A stretch of 64,000 bases of DNA from Sternotherus odoratus (taxonomy: Eukaryota > Chordata > Testudines > Kinosternidae): NCBI GenBank assembly GCA_032164245.1, contig JAVMKO010000009.1, positions 84,300,712-84,364,711 on the forward strand. Direction: 5' to 3'. The translations under genes were made by a program, and so were the position numbers. A model generated the notes under the pieces. That model did not search any database. It saw only the letters and a list, made by a program, of their open reading frames with translations, and was not told the DNA's origin. Below are positions 9,346 through 20,705 of the stretch, piece by piece; the first letter of the stretch is position 1, and each line of letters begins with the position of its first letter.

Positions 9346-12300
9346 GACGTACACCGACACTTTGTGTATCGCACCTGGGGTGTACTCTCTTCCTGACACT
9401 TGACTGTTCATTTTTATGCACTTCCACTATTTAAAAAAATCAGTACTTAGTAAAAATAAATGGCAGGGCCTATGGAAGGAGAGCTTCCAAGGGAGTGGCT
9501 TTGTTCTGCCCAGTGCTAAAATACCTTGCTGAAAGGCACAGCTGTTTGATTTGCATTTCCTATAGCCCAACTCCTCCAAGAGAAGGGTCAGGGGGGATTT
9601 TCCCCGTGCACTTGAGTTAACCGTTGACTTCATTCCAGTGTAATAATTACCCCGCTTATTGCTAAGCCAGTTACCAGTGGAATTCCTGATCCAGCAACAC
9701 AACACTGGTGAGCAACTTGACCTCACCTGCCCAAAGTGGGGTTTTCAAAAGCACCTACCTGAGTGGGGGCACAAGTCCCCTTGAAAGTCAAAGTGACTTG
9801 TGCTCGTAAGTCACCCTCAATTACGATAAATTCCATTAACGACCATCCCACTAATAGAAAAAAAATTAAAATGAAGCATTAGTTGCTTTTTTGCTGTGAT
9901 GACCATGTAAGGATCAGATCCACAGGCAGGTGCTGGTAGTTTTACACTCATAGGATCTTTGACATGGAAAGTTTACTAAGTAGATACAAGAGTTCAGATT
10001 CTCCTTTCAGACACACGAGTGATTTCACTGGGAGCTCAGCGTGGCCAATGGTTGATACCAGCAGATCCACAGGAGCGGGAGACACACACATTCAATGTGT
10101 GTTAAAGAAACCGGTGAGACAAAGTCAGCTGCTTCCCCTCTGGCACGAGGCTGTGTGTCACCCAGGACACCAACACACACCATGCTGCAACCAAGTATGC
10201 ATGTCCCACAAGGGGAAGGGACAAAATGGGGTGCAGCAGAGGCTAGCAGGGCTCTTCATCTGTTTATGCCGGTGGGTAGGAGCTAAAGAAGACCCGAGGA
10301 ACAGGAGTGACGGATCTGGCAGAGCCTTCACACACAAGCAGGCGGAAGGAGCCATTGCAAGGCTATGCATGCCCCGGGAGGGAATCCCGAGGAGGACTGA
10401 GTAATCCAGAGGAACAAGAGGCATTTGGTGTCCAACATAGAGTGACTGCAGAGCTGCCTCCATGCCAACAGACACGGAGTAAGCCATACCCATCTGTGCC
10501 CCCATGTGAGCCGCCACACAAGAGAGTGCACACTTGCACAAGCAGAAGACTGCTGCTGTTGGAAAGGGCTGAGAACAAACGCATGTGTCCAGCCTTTGCG
10601 TACAGGCAATGACAGAACAGAGGCCTGCAGGATAACCCAGCCCAGGAAGTCACCCCCGCTGCAAAATGCAGGGGCCCTGTTAAAAGTTCAGGGCTCCAAA
10701 AGCAAATAAGCACGGCACTCCCACTTGTTACACCTACTGCCCAAAGCCTGGGCATCGGAGCCAGACCCAGAGCTGGGATCCTGCCGCTGCAACCTGCAGC
10801 CTGGCAGAACAGTGTTCGCACAGCAGAGCAGGGGCCCCCCACGCGGGACCCCTGCCTCTGCCCGGGAATGACATGATAAACGCACTCAGTGCATAGGAAT
10901 GGTCATGAAGGGGATTCGCCATCTTCACGAAGGGCCTTGGACAGGGTCAGCTGGTTCAGAACAGCACGTGGGGAGAGAGATGGACGCCTGTCCCCTCGTT
11001 GAGAGAGGGACTGACAACAATACTGGCACCCGCATTGTTCCCACTTCAGCCCAGCAGCTTTTACAATAGCTTCTCCATCACGATCCGTGCCCATTAGTAA
11101 ACCAGGCGGCTGCAGCAGTCTCAACATGAAAAGCGATCCCGACCCCGAGGACGGGAACGTGAGTCATCCAACCGCTCATCAAGAGCACCAAGCTAGCGCT
11201 GCTCAGATGAATAGAGCAGAAGGGACAGCGAGGGTCGGCCAGTGCAACCCCCTACATCCTGCAGGCCAGAGACGTTCACCCAGTATCTCCTGCAGAAGAG
11301 GGAATGATTCTTCCTTACTATACACGGGGACGTTATCGGTCCCACTCGGGTGTGCGTGAAGTAGAGCACGCTGGTGAGAAAGACAGACAGCCTTGATTTA
11401 AAGATCCCAAACAATTATGCATCAGCAACGCCCCTTGGTAGTCCCTCGCTATGGTTGGTTGCCCTTCTAGTTAAAAAGTTGCATATCCTATGGTGCCCGC
11501 AGTGGTAGAATCCAAACACCCCACAAACATTCATAATCTAACCGCCCAGCACCCGGCAAGACGGGAATATTTTATCCTCATTTTACAGGTGGGGAATGGA
11601 GACAGAGAGAGACCAAGGCCAGGTTTCCAAGGGGTTTAGGCACCCAAAGATGCAGAGAGGCACCTAGTGAGAGTTTCAAAAGTCCCTAGGTGCGAAACTG
11701 CTATTGGTTTCAGTGGCCATTTGGCTCCTAGGGGCATCTGAAAATGTCACTAGGCACCTACCTGCCCCTTTCCCGGCCTGGCCTGACAGGACCCGCCAAG
11801 TCACAGGGTGTCTGTGGCACAGCCTGGAATTGGACCGGTGCCTAGATGATTTGCTTGTGGGGTGTGGTCTGAGCCACACTCTGGTGAACGGTGCCAGCCT
11901 GACACCACGGCAACAGCTGATCTGCCTGCCAGTTGCACCCCTGTGGATGGCAGGGGGGTATCTGAACTATGCAATCCCAACCCAGCCCCTTAATCACCCC
12001 CACAGCCCATCACTAGCCACGTGCGCACGTTCCCTCATTTCCAGGAATGGCACTGACCCCCTCGACGTCCTGCCACGTACTGCCCAGCGGGCAGAGTGGC
12101 CGCAGGGGCGAGGTCAGTCTGGCAGACTCAGCAGGAGGCTGAATAACATGATTGCAGAGGTTGGGAACCTCAGGAGCCATTCACTGGGGAGGGCACTGCA
12201 AGGAGGGGTGCCGTGCAGTGACCCCCACTCTGCTCAGCCTCCTGACGTGCTGTGTGTTGGGAGGTACACAAGGCAATGCCTGGCAAGACTGTCATGGCCA

Positions 12301-12600
12301 CCGCTGAGTCCCAGTTAACTGCGGTTCTAAGAGCTGCTCCATATTTTTCATGAGTCGGTGGCCATTCTTAGTCCTGAGGTAGTGGGAGGTGTCTGGGCGT
12401 AATGGTCTGGAATAGCGCCAGAGCCTTCACCACCTACTCAACACCAACCTGACACTTCCCAGGCAACCCGGGGAGAGTAACACAGGGTGGGTGTAATGTA
12501 CACCCGGTTACTCCACCCTGTGAGCAACTACTGCATTCTGGACCAGTTGCAAGCATCAGGGAAGCACATCGGGAAGAGCTGGCGAGAGGGGGTGATACTG
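9346..12600. other. No gene recognised; unassigned sequence with one MIR-like fragment
   Basis: About 3.2 kb of moderately G+C-rich sequence. Several open frames of 60-200 codons exist on both strands (the longest at 11704-12318) but none has a recognisable domain or codon pattern. A short MIR-like segment (TTTTATCCTCATTTTACAGG then TGGGGAATGGAGACAGAGAG) lies at about 11570-11615. Confidence 0.45.
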
Positions 12601-12604
12601 AGGA

Positions 12605-12896
12605 TGTGTGTACACTGCAATTAGACGCCCAGGGCCGGTCCAGACCAGCTGAATTGGACTAGCAGGACTCGGGCTAAGGGGCTGTTTCATTGCTGTGTAG
12701 CTGGACTCGGGCTGGAGCTCCCCGCTCTAGGACCCTGCAAGGTGGGAGGGTCCCAGCACTCAGGCAACAGCCGGAACCTGACCATCTACCTTGCAATAAA
12801 AAAGCCCCTTAGCCAGAGCCCGTGAGCCCAAGTCGGCTGGCGTGGGCCGTCTGGGGGTGTCTAATTGCAGTGTAGATACGCCCTAACTGGCCCTCA
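12605..12896. mobile_element. Fold-back MITE (long inverted repeats)
   Basis: The left arm contains TGTACACTGCAATTAGACGC then CCAGGGCCGGTC and GGACTCGGGCTAAGGGGCTG. The right arm is its imperfect reverse complement, ending GGTGTCTAATTGCAGTGTAG then ATACGCCC. The arms are over 100 bp each with a short centre around 12745-12760, so a transcript or single strand would form one long hairpin. The outermost GGATGTGTGTACACTGC matches the GGGTGTGTCTACAC ends of the MITE at 56663. No clear target duplication was seen. Confidence 0.75.
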
Positions 12897-13319
12897 TGTT
12901 CAGAGGCCATGTGTTATTGTGGAGATGTCATCAGAGGATAAACAAGGGCACAGCCTATGCAAATTGCACAATTAAGGCTTAAAAACAATGAGCTCTCACT
13001 GCAGGAGGAAACAGGGAGAAGGAAGCAGCTTCTTAGGGGGTTGTAATAAACTACAGTGAGGGTGGGAACCGATCATGAGAAAATCCTGCTGCCTACACCT
13101 TGCAGCTTCTCTAGCACTGACTGCTCCCACGAGAAAACAAGTGGACTTTGGCTCTGATCATGCTCCCAGTTTTGTCTTTCACTTCAAGGAAATGGATTCC
13201 TGCTTGCAATCAAAGCCTCTGCCAATGCAAGAATAGGGAGACTGGAAGATTTATAACTGACCAACTCTCCCCCGCCCTCCAGGATTTCTGCTGCTTTCCC
13301 TCCATGGTCACATTTATTG

Positions 13320-13670
13320 TTTGTGCAGTGGAGCTGGTCAGAAAATGGAATTTCCATCCTTTGGGAAACCCCAGCATTCGGAAAGTTGTTTTTACCCTAA
13401 ATTGGGACTTCGAAATTTTTGCGGAATAGAAATTCACAAACGGTTGATTCCGAAAGTTCAGAAGAACTTTATCAAAGCATTTCATTTCAATGTCAAAATA
13501 CTTCATTCCTCTAATACGGTGCATCAAAACAAGAAGGCTGGAATGAAATGAAATGAAAAAGTCAAAATGAAATACCCCATTTCAATGTTGAATCTTCATG
13601 ACATGTTCCAGCAAAACACGTAGCTTCAGACGAAATGGCATTGTCCAGTGGAAAACTGCTCCATCAACCT
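13320..13670. repeat. A+T-rich dispersed repeat, copy 1
   Basis: Sequence rich in GAAATTT, AAATGAAATG and TTTCATTTCAATG blocks resembles two other stretches in this window (38700-38990 and 59575-60110). All three have the look of the same old A+T-rich dispersed repeat. Alignment by eye is loose, so family identity is tentative. Confidence 0.35.
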
Positions 13671-13691
13671 TTTTTTTTTTTTACCACCTCT

Positions 13692-14720
13692 ATTGTGTAT
13701 TGTAGTAATACGGCTAAACCACCCTGAACATGCCCAATCCCCTCTGATCTCGGAAGCTAAGCAGGGTCGGGCCTGGCTAGTACTTGGATGGGAGACCTCC
13801 TGGGAATACCAGGTGCTGTAGGCTTAACACCTGGCAGTAGGTATAAAATGCCTCCACCGACAGATGGAACGACGCATCGGTTGGAGTATACCCCAGTCAT
13901 ATCACTGGTTGTGTCCAGTCTAAGTGGACCCTGCCATAGTGTGGGGATAATGCTAAGAAAAACACAATTGTGTATTGTAGTAGGTTGAGGCCTTGTATGA
14001 GGCCTAAGGTCTGAGGTAAAGTAATGGTCAAGACTTTGCTGATATTAAACCAAGTTAAGCTGTGAGCAAGAGGCAGATCCTGCTCACTGAATCTGGCATG
14101 AAGAAGGCTGATGCTGCAAACACAAACATACCCAAAAGATCCTGGGCACAAGTGATGTAAACAGGTGCCAGATGGTACCAGAAGACTCCAGCACAAACAC
14201 ATTCCCCCTCAGATAACAGGAACATGCTGACCCATCCTAAAGACGGGGTCCAAAGGATAATAGGATGGAGAGAGTTGTTTTGCTTGAACCAATGTGTGCA
14301 GGGTAATGGGCGGCACCTTGACCCATAGGGGGGTTGTACCTCAAGACATCAGGAGTGATGTGTAAGTTATTTGTACCTGTGTATAAAAATGGACCTCTGA
14401 GAGGTTGTCTTTGTCTGGCCTAGGGGGCAGTGGAGAGTCCCGCCACTGACTGAGCCGGTCCATTGTCAGGGAGCACATCTGTACTAGCAGACTGTAGACA
14501 TCTGATCCAGGGAGCTGGAGACTGCGTTTTGTTTGGCAATAATCCTGGACAGGTGCCTTTGTACCTTATCAGAGTCTGTGGTCATTGGGGGTCCTCTCAG
14601 GGTCTGCGGTGCCAGTCATCTGCAGAGCAGGGGCAGCACACAAAGGGAACACACGCATGCAGCTGACCACATCGGTGACGTCTGACGGCATGCATTATCT
14701 GCAATATACTTTTCTAGGCA
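13692..14720 (+). mobile_element. Solo LTR (copy A) carrying the 5S-headed SINE near its 5' end
   Basis: This sequence is collinear with 19165-20760: AGGCAGATCCTGCTCACTGA against AGGCAGGACCTGCTCACAGA, a TATA-like GTATAAAAAT at 14381-14390 against GGTATAAAGA at 20241, then GTCCATTGTCAGG, GGTGCCTTTGTACCTTA and GGGTCCTCTCAGG-like blocks in the same order. The organisation (TATA box about two thirds in, conserved downstream region) suggests retroviral-type LTRs. No gag, pol or env reading frames were recognised beside it, so I call it a solo LTR. The exact ends are uncertain. Confidence 0.6.
13708..13966 (+). mobile_element. 5S rRNA-headed SINE, copy 2, with perfect 16-bp TSD
   Basis: A 117-nt 5S rRNA head (13709-13825) is joined to a 141-bp body that matches copy 1 almost throughout, ending AATGCTAAGAAAAACACA. 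It is flanked by a perfect 16-bp direct repeat, ATTGTGTATTGTAGTA, at 13692-13707 and 13967-13982. A duplication of this length with an A-rich 3' end is the mark of LINE-mediated retrotransposition, so the whole 5S-plus-body unit moved as one element. The polymerase III C-box region TGGATGGGAGACCTCCTGGG is intact and the A-box reads GAAGCTAAGCAGGG. The element is not a 5S rRNA gene. Confidence 0.95.
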
Positions 14721-14784
14721 GCTGTCTTGACTTAACCCAAAGTACTCCAGTGAGATCTTTCTTCACTGTAACACTCTCAGAGAC

Positions 14785-14890
14785 TATGTTTACACTAGGA
14801 ACTAGGGGTGTGATTCCCCTGCTCATGTGTAGATACTTACCCTACTTCTCATCAAGCTAGCGTGAGTATAAACAGGAGTGTAGCCATGAT
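14785..14890. mobile_element. MITE fragment
   Basis: GTTTACACTAGGAACTAGGG, GTGTGATTCCCCTGCTCATG and TAAACAGGAGTGTAGCCATG occur in the order of a common turtle MITE as I remember it. Ends and target duplication cannot be fixed, so this is tentative. Confidence 0.35.
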
Positions 14891-15750
14891 AGTCCGATAT
14901 CTTCCTCAGGTATTAGACAGACACTGAGCCCTGGTCTTCTCTCCGGCATATCAGAGTTGGACCTGTGTAACTGTGGTAGAACTGACTTCATTACTTTCAG
15001 AACTGGATGAAATTGCTCTGGTCTAACTGTCAAACTTATAAAAATCTACCTAAAAAGTCTTTCACAGGGTTGTCTATGAATGAAACACTTTTTTCTTTAT
15101 GAAACTTACAAAATTTTACTCTCAACTTTTAAAGACTTGAAATAAACTTTTAAAAAAGACTCCAGCCTCCTCTTCTGAAACTTTTATTTATATAAGCCAC
15201 AAGTATATTCCACCTGTTTTCCTTACAGCAATTGAAATGTTCTGTGCAAATGTGCAACTCAAGAGCGTATCAGTAACCCAACATAACAGGTTCAACTCAT
15301 ACAAGGGAGGAGTTAAAACTGCTTGAAAAATACGAACTGGGAGTGTGTACTTATCAAAACCTAAACTCTGGGGCAATGCACACAATCCAAAATATAATGA
15401 CCAGCCTAATGGGAGTGGAAATGTTTCAGAGCTGTGAATAATGGGAACAAGGGAGTCATTCTTTGTAGCAATATAACTGGGAGTATGAATATTCAGTAAT
15501 ATAATGACTGGAGTGTCAATGATTGAGAGGGCCCAAATGAGTCCCCCAGCCCTTGTGAACAGGGACATATTTCAATTATTAGCAAATTCTCCCCCATTGA
15601 ATCAGTCTCATAGGTCATTTTCCTCAGTAAAATTTGGGTGCTAATGCATATGGAAACCACCCATCTGCCCATTAGTTACATGAAAACTGCTTTGAAAAGA
15701 AGGCAGATGGGAACAAGAAGTTTTGTGGATGTGGGGAGAGGGGAAGAAAG
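14891..15750. other. No gene recognised
   Basis: A+T-rich sequence. A minus-strand open frame of 126 codons (15188-15568) has hydrophobic stretches but no recognised motif. Confidence 0.4.
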
Positions 15751-16172
15751 AGGTGTGACAGAGGTGAGATACCTCAGTTTTAGTAAGGCTTCTGATACAG
15801 TCTCACATGACCTCATGAGCAAACTAGGAAAATACAGTCCAGACAAACTATAAGATGGATGCAGAACTGATTGAACAATCATTCAGGGAGTGCTTATCAA
15901 TGGTTCACAGTCAAGCTGGAAGGGCATCGAATGGGGTTTTGCAGGGGTCTGTCCCGGGTCTGGTTTTCTCCAATATCTTCATAAATGATTTGGATAATGG
16001 CATTAAGAATACACTTATAACATTTGTGGAGGGGTTGTAAGTGCTTTGGAGGACAGGATTAAAATTCAAAACAATCTGGACAAACTGGAGAAATGGTCTG
16101 AAGTGAATAGGATTAAATTCAATAAGCAGAAATGCAAAGTACTTCATTTAGGAGGAACAATCAGTTGCACAC

Positions 16173-16797
16173 TGTGGCAAATTACTCCCACGATATTGAT
16201 GGGTCCTGCGCTTTCTCTTCTTGTGGGGGAATTCAGGGAGCCTTTTTCTTGCCTCTGAACAGGGTATTAACTGTCCCACAAGTATCCTAGAGAGAAGAAG
16301 GGGAGAGGGAGGGACCCGGGCCCACCCTCTACTCCGGGTCCCAGCCCAGGGGCCCTGAGGATAGCGGTAAACCACTGGGATTAGCTACTCCTTCCCCTGG
16401 ACTACTTCCCTCTCCTACTCTTCAGTTTTTGGGGGGGCTTCCTGCCCTCTCTCTACACAAGCCAGGTGTTCCTTTACTTAAGGTCTGGGTCTTTCTTAAC
16501 TCACCACAGCACTTCTTCAAACTCTGTCTGCTCCAACTTCTCTCTGCTCCAATGCCTCCAAACTGCTCTCTGCTCCAACACCTCCAAACTGCTCTCTGCT
16601 CCAACGCCTCCAAACTCCTTCCAAACACCCACACCTGTCTGCCTGAGGCCTTAATTGACAACAGGTGCTCCTAATTAACCTGCTGCCTGCTTCCCTAGTC
16701 TACAGGGAGCCACGCCCTAATGAACCTGGAGCTGATATATCTCTCCTCAAACACTCTGCCACAGCTCCCTGACCTTCCTCTATCACAACACATACAA
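16173..16797 (-). mobile_element. Solo LTR inserted in a CR1, 4-bp duplication
   Basis: The element is 625 bp, begins TGTGGCAA and ends TATCACA, and is flanked by ACAC on both sides (16169-16172 and 16798-16801). TG...CA ends with a 4-bp target duplication are the signature of an LTR. Removing it restores a continuous CR1 sequence. On the minus strand a GAGATATATC motif could be the TATA box, which is why I place it on that strand. It contains tandem repeats at 16527-16620. The start TGTGGCA is shared with the LTR at 34428-34878. No internal retroviral sequence accompanies it. Confidence 0.75.
16527..16620. repeat. Tandem repeat of about 28 bp inside the solo LTR
   Basis: About four imperfect units of CTCTCTGCTCCAACNCCTCC then AAACTG follow one another, the last ending AACTCCTTCC. 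The plus-strand open frame spanning it (Leu, Gln, Ala, Asn-rich) is a by-product. Confidence 0.8.
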
Positions 16798-17429
16798 AAT
16801 GGGAAATGACTGTCTGGGAAGGAGTACTGCGGAAAGGGATCTGGGGGCTGTGAGTGGATCACAAGTTAAGTATGAATCGACAGTGTAACACTGTTGCAAA
16901 AAAAAGCAAACCTCAGAAAAGCAAACATCCTTCTGGGACGTAGTAGCAGGAATGTTGTAAGCAAGACATGAGTAGTAATTCCTCTGAACTATTCGTCACT
17001 GATAAGGCCTCCACTGGAGTATTGCGTGCAGTTCCAGGCAACCCATTTGGGAAAAACATGGTCAAATTGTAAAAAGTCCAGAGAAGAGCAACAAAAATGA
17101 CTAAAGGTCTAGAAAACATGACATACATAGAAAGATTAAAAAATTAGGGTTGGTTAGTCTGGAGAAGAGAAGACGGAGAGGGCACATGATAACAGTCTTC
17201 GAGTACTTAAAAGGTTGTTAGAAAGAGTACGCTGATAAATAGTTCTCCTTATCTAGGAGAACAGGACAAGAACTAATGGGCTTAAATTGTAGCAAGGGAG
17301 ATTTAGGTTAGACATTAGGAAAATCTTCCTATCAGGGTAGTTAAGCACCTGAACAAACTACCTGGGGAGGTTGTGGAATCTCTGTCTTGCGAGGATTTTA
17401 AGAGCAGGTTAGACAAACACCTGCCCCGG

Positions 17430-18041
17430 ATGGTCTACAGAGCATGGTTCAGTGCAAAGGGGGCTTTGACAGCGCCCAGGCCAATCAGCACATCAACAGA
17501 AACATTGGCCAACAGAAGAGCAGCCACACAAGATATTTCAACTCATCATGGACATCCATTGATCATGAATGGGGAGGAATTCCCTAGTCTTGGTGATGTG
17601 GGCATTCCTCATGCCTGGATTCTTCTTTAAAGAACTCTTTTACATCTGGGTTAAAGTACCAGGTTTGGCGCCTGTTGTTCAAGGTCTCAGGTACGAGTCT
17701 GCTGACCTAGGGCACCTGAAACTGGCCTTTGTTGCCATGTGGACAGGGCCTTACAAAATGTGTCTGAGTTCTGGTAGACCCTGCCAGGCCATCTCAGTAT
17801 GCAGTCCCCATACGGCAAGCGTCTACAGAGTGGTTACTTCCAAACCAGAAACTTGGCAGCGAGATGGGGCTTGCTAACATTCAACTGACCCCTTTTAGTG
17901 TGCAGTCATGCATTCCAAATCAGCGCCGGTGGGCATGTTTGTGGTACTGTAACATTCCAGAATATGCACCTTTTAAAAAAGTATTCAATCAAGAGAAACC
18001 CGGGCACTGGCACTGATTTAAGGGCCTGATGATTTACAATA
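17430..18041. other. No gene recognised
   Basis: Unique-looking sequence between the end of a CR1 and a hAT MITE. No open frame with a recognisable family. Confidence 0.4.
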
Positions 18042-18049
18042 CTCAGCAT

Positions 18050-18498
18050 CAGGGCTGGCGACAGAAATTTGGGGGCCCCCTACTTTGATAGTTTGGGGGG
18101 CCCCCCAGCCCAGCCAGGCCCCCCCCCCAGCCCAGCCCAGCCGGCGCTCCCCTCCCCCCAGCCCAGCCGACAGCGGATGGGGGCCCCCCCAGCCCAGCCG
18201 CCCCCCCCCAGCCCAGCCCAGCCCAGCCGGCGCTCCCCCCTCTCCCCCGGGCAGCGAGAGCTGCGTGAGCCGCCCTTTCTCCCCTCCTCCCCCCCCCCCG
18301 ACAGCGCTGCTGCCGCCGGCCGGGCTCACAGCTCTCGCTTGTCCGGGGGAGAGCCGCACTGCCTCCCCGCCCCTTCCCCGCTCTCCAGGTCCGGCGACAA
18401 GGGGGGACGACAACGGGTACAGCTGTGTACTGGGGGCCCCCTAAAGTCGGGGGGCCCGGTACAGCTGTACCCGTAGTACCCCCCTGTCGCCGGCCCTG
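18050..18498. mobile_element. hAT-type non-autonomous element with perfect 8-bp TSD
   Basis: The left end is CAGGGCTGGCGACAG and the right end on the opposite strand is CAGGGCCGGCGACAG, a near-perfect terminal inverted repeat. The flanks are CTCAGCAT (18042-18049) and CTCAGCAT (18499-18506), a perfect 8-bp target duplication. The 449-bp body is G+C-rich with CCCAGCCCAGCC repeats. The same CAGGGCTGG-type end closes the hAT transposase relic at 36077, so that family may be the source of the mobilising enzyme (inference). Confidence 0.92.
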
Positions 18499-18506
18499 CT
18501 CAGCAT

Positions 18507-19160
18507 CCACTAGCAATGTGGAGAACCAGAAGTCAAAAGACACCTATTCTTACAAAGCACATCTGAACTGGTTTCTGGAAGCATAGTGCAAACACTGCAC
18601 CACTGCTATTTAATTAGTTTCATGTACCATGATTATGAAGGTTTAATGATAGCACCATGTTTAACTGAACCTTGTATACACAGAGCGTTCCAATCTGAAG
18701 GATACTGCAAAGAGATGTTAGATTTCTTGCAAACAGAGGCCTTTATTGTTCCTGAGACCGGAGGCTTTGAAATACGTTGTCTCAAGGTGGAAGAATAATG
18801 GTAGATATTTTCCCTTAGAATTATATATAATCATACATGGCAAATGATATTGCTGGAAACCCTTCAGGAGGAGCTACTGTGTGTCACAAGACATCTGACA
18901 AGAGGCTGTAGATCAATTTGACACAAACATTTGATGGTTAATTTTCATTTTAGTTCTGTAAATGGTTCAAGTCCAAAGTTCTTAGTTTATTAATTGTACC
19001 TTTGCAGAATTAGATCAATTAACCTCATACCATTTGGCTCTTTTGCGGTATTTTGCATTAGTATGTCTTTTAAACTTACCATTATATATAGTTTGTATTA
19101 CTGTAGTACCTAGCTACTCTAGTCATTGCCCAGTACTCCATTGTGTTAGGTGCCATACAT
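18507..19160. other. No gene recognised; A+T-rich
   Basis: A 70-codon plus-strand frame (18586-18798) has no recognised motif. No repeat family was recognised. Confidence 0.4.
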
Positions 19161-19435
19161 GGGTACACACTGTCTCTCAAGTTATGTTTTTTTATGGTGC
19201 ATAGCGGGAAGAGACCCTGAGACATAAGCCCTTGTGTGAGAGGCCTGGTAGGAGGCAGGACCTGCTCACAGAATCCGGAAAGAACAGGGCTGATATTGCA
19301 GAAATCCATATTGCTAAGAGGTGCTAGGCACAGAGGGCTCACGCAAACACATCCCGCTATCAAGTGATGCTAGAACATTACGATATCCAGGATAGTACAA
19401 AAACATTCCCCAAGGTCAAGGAGAACAGGAACACA

Positions 19436-20187
19436 CATAAGAACATAAGAACATAAGAACAGCCATACTGGGTCAGACCAAAGGTCCATCTAGCCCAGCA
19501 TCCTGTCTACCGACAGTGGCCAATGCCAGGTGCCCCGGAGTGAGTGAACCTAACAGGTATGATCGAGCGATCTCTCTCCTGCCATCCATCACCCCCCTCT
19601 GACAGACAGAGGCTAGGGACACCATTCATTACCCATCCCGGCTAATAGCCATTTATGGACTTAGCCTCCATGAATTTATCCAGCTCTCTTTTAAACCCTG
19701 TTATAGTCCTAGCCTTCACAGCCTCCTCAGGTAAGGAGTTCCACAGGTTGACTGTGCGCTGTGTGAAGAAGAACTTCCTTTTATTTGTTTTAAACCTGCT
19801 GCATGCCAATTTCATTGAGTGGCCCCAAGTTCTTCTATTTTGGGAACAAGTAAATAACTTTTCCTTATTTACTTCCTCCACACCACTCATAATTTTATAT
19901 ACCTCTATCATATCCCCCCTTAGTCTCCTCTTTTCCAAGCTAAAAAGTCCTAGCCTCTTTAATCTCTCTTCATATGGGACCCGTTCCAAACCCCTAATCA
20001 TTTTAGTTGCCCTTCTCTGAACCTTTTCTAGTGCCAATATATCCTTTTTGAGATGAGGAGACCACATTTGTACGCAGTATTCAAGATGTGGGCGCACCAT
20101 GGATTTGTATAAGGGCAATAAGATATTCTCCGACTTATTCTCTATCCCTTTTTTAATGATTCCTAACATCCTGTTTGCTTTGCACAG
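19436..20187 (-). pseudogene. CR1 LINE, 5'-truncated, inserted in solo LTR B
   Basis: The minus strand reads as the C-terminal end of a CR1 ORF2: [57 protein letters not shown] and VNLWNSLPEEAVKA, ending FKRELDKFMEAKSINGY at a stop. The frame is open for about 190 codons, so the copy is fairly young. The left end carries the CR1 3' terminus as TAAGAACATAAGAACATAAG repeats. The catalytic region is missing through 5' truncation, so the copy is inactive. Confidence 0.95.
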
Positions 20188-20499
20188 ACCCCTCCTCAAA
20201 GATAAGGTCAGGATGATCATATGTAATTTGTTCATATCAGGGTATAAAGACATATCTCAGAGACAGGATCTTTCTCCATTAGAGGGGGGAATGGAAAGCC
20301 GCTATTCACTGAGCTGTGTCCATTGTCACAGGCATACATGTCTTAGTGTCCTCGTAGAGTCTGCCAGGTGCTGTTACCATGCTTTGGCAACAATTAACCA
20401 GGCCTGGTGCCTTCGTACCTTAATGGATCTTGTGGGCTTTGGGTGGTCCTCTCGAGATCTGCTGTGCCAACACCTCTGCGCACAGCTGGAGCAGCACAC

Positions 20500-20705
20500 T
20501 AGGGTGATCAGACAGCAATGTTGTTGGAATAACATGTTGCTAGTAGTATTTGTTATGCAATGTTCTGTGCAGAGGCCAGGGAGAGGAAGCTGTTTGAGAA
20601 GGAGGACAAATTGGGATGGGTGGTGGGGGATAATAGGAGCCTATATAAGAAAAAGACTCCAAAATTGGGACTCTCTCTATAAAATCAGGACATCTGGTCA
20701 CCCTA
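20500..20705. mobile_element. hAT MITE with perfect 8-bp TSD and a captured segment
   Basis: Ends TAGGGTGATCAGAC and, on the opposite strand, TAGGGTGACCAGATG form terminal inverted repeats. Flanks CAGCACAC (20492-20499) and CAGCACAC (20706-20713) are a perfect 8-bp duplication. The family is the same as 44734-44857 (124 bp), sharing TATATAAGAAAAAGAC and ATAAAATCRGGACATCTGG. This copy is longer because 20520-20607 holds 88 bp that is absent from the other copy but similar to 21069-21159. Confidence 0.92.

Larger units (their letters stand above)
15755..17425 (+). pseudogene. CR1 LINE relic split by a solo LTR
   Basis: The plus strand carries a decayed CR1 reverse-transcriptase region. It includes a [20 protein letters not shown] segment (DNA around 15935-16000), an RIKIQNNLDKLEKW-like segment and KCKVLHLGG at about 16130-16155. 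After the LTR at 16173-16797 the same CR1 resumes with the LRPPLEYCVQF-like region (about 17005) and GLGRLDIRK-like sequence (about 17300), ending near 17425. Many stops and frameshifts are present. The frame cannot be read through and this copy is dead. Confidence 0.85.

Noticed and set aside
10095..10842. A possible small gene from paired open frames
   Set aside because: Frames of 60-160 codons exist in up to four phases over the same DNA with no family match.
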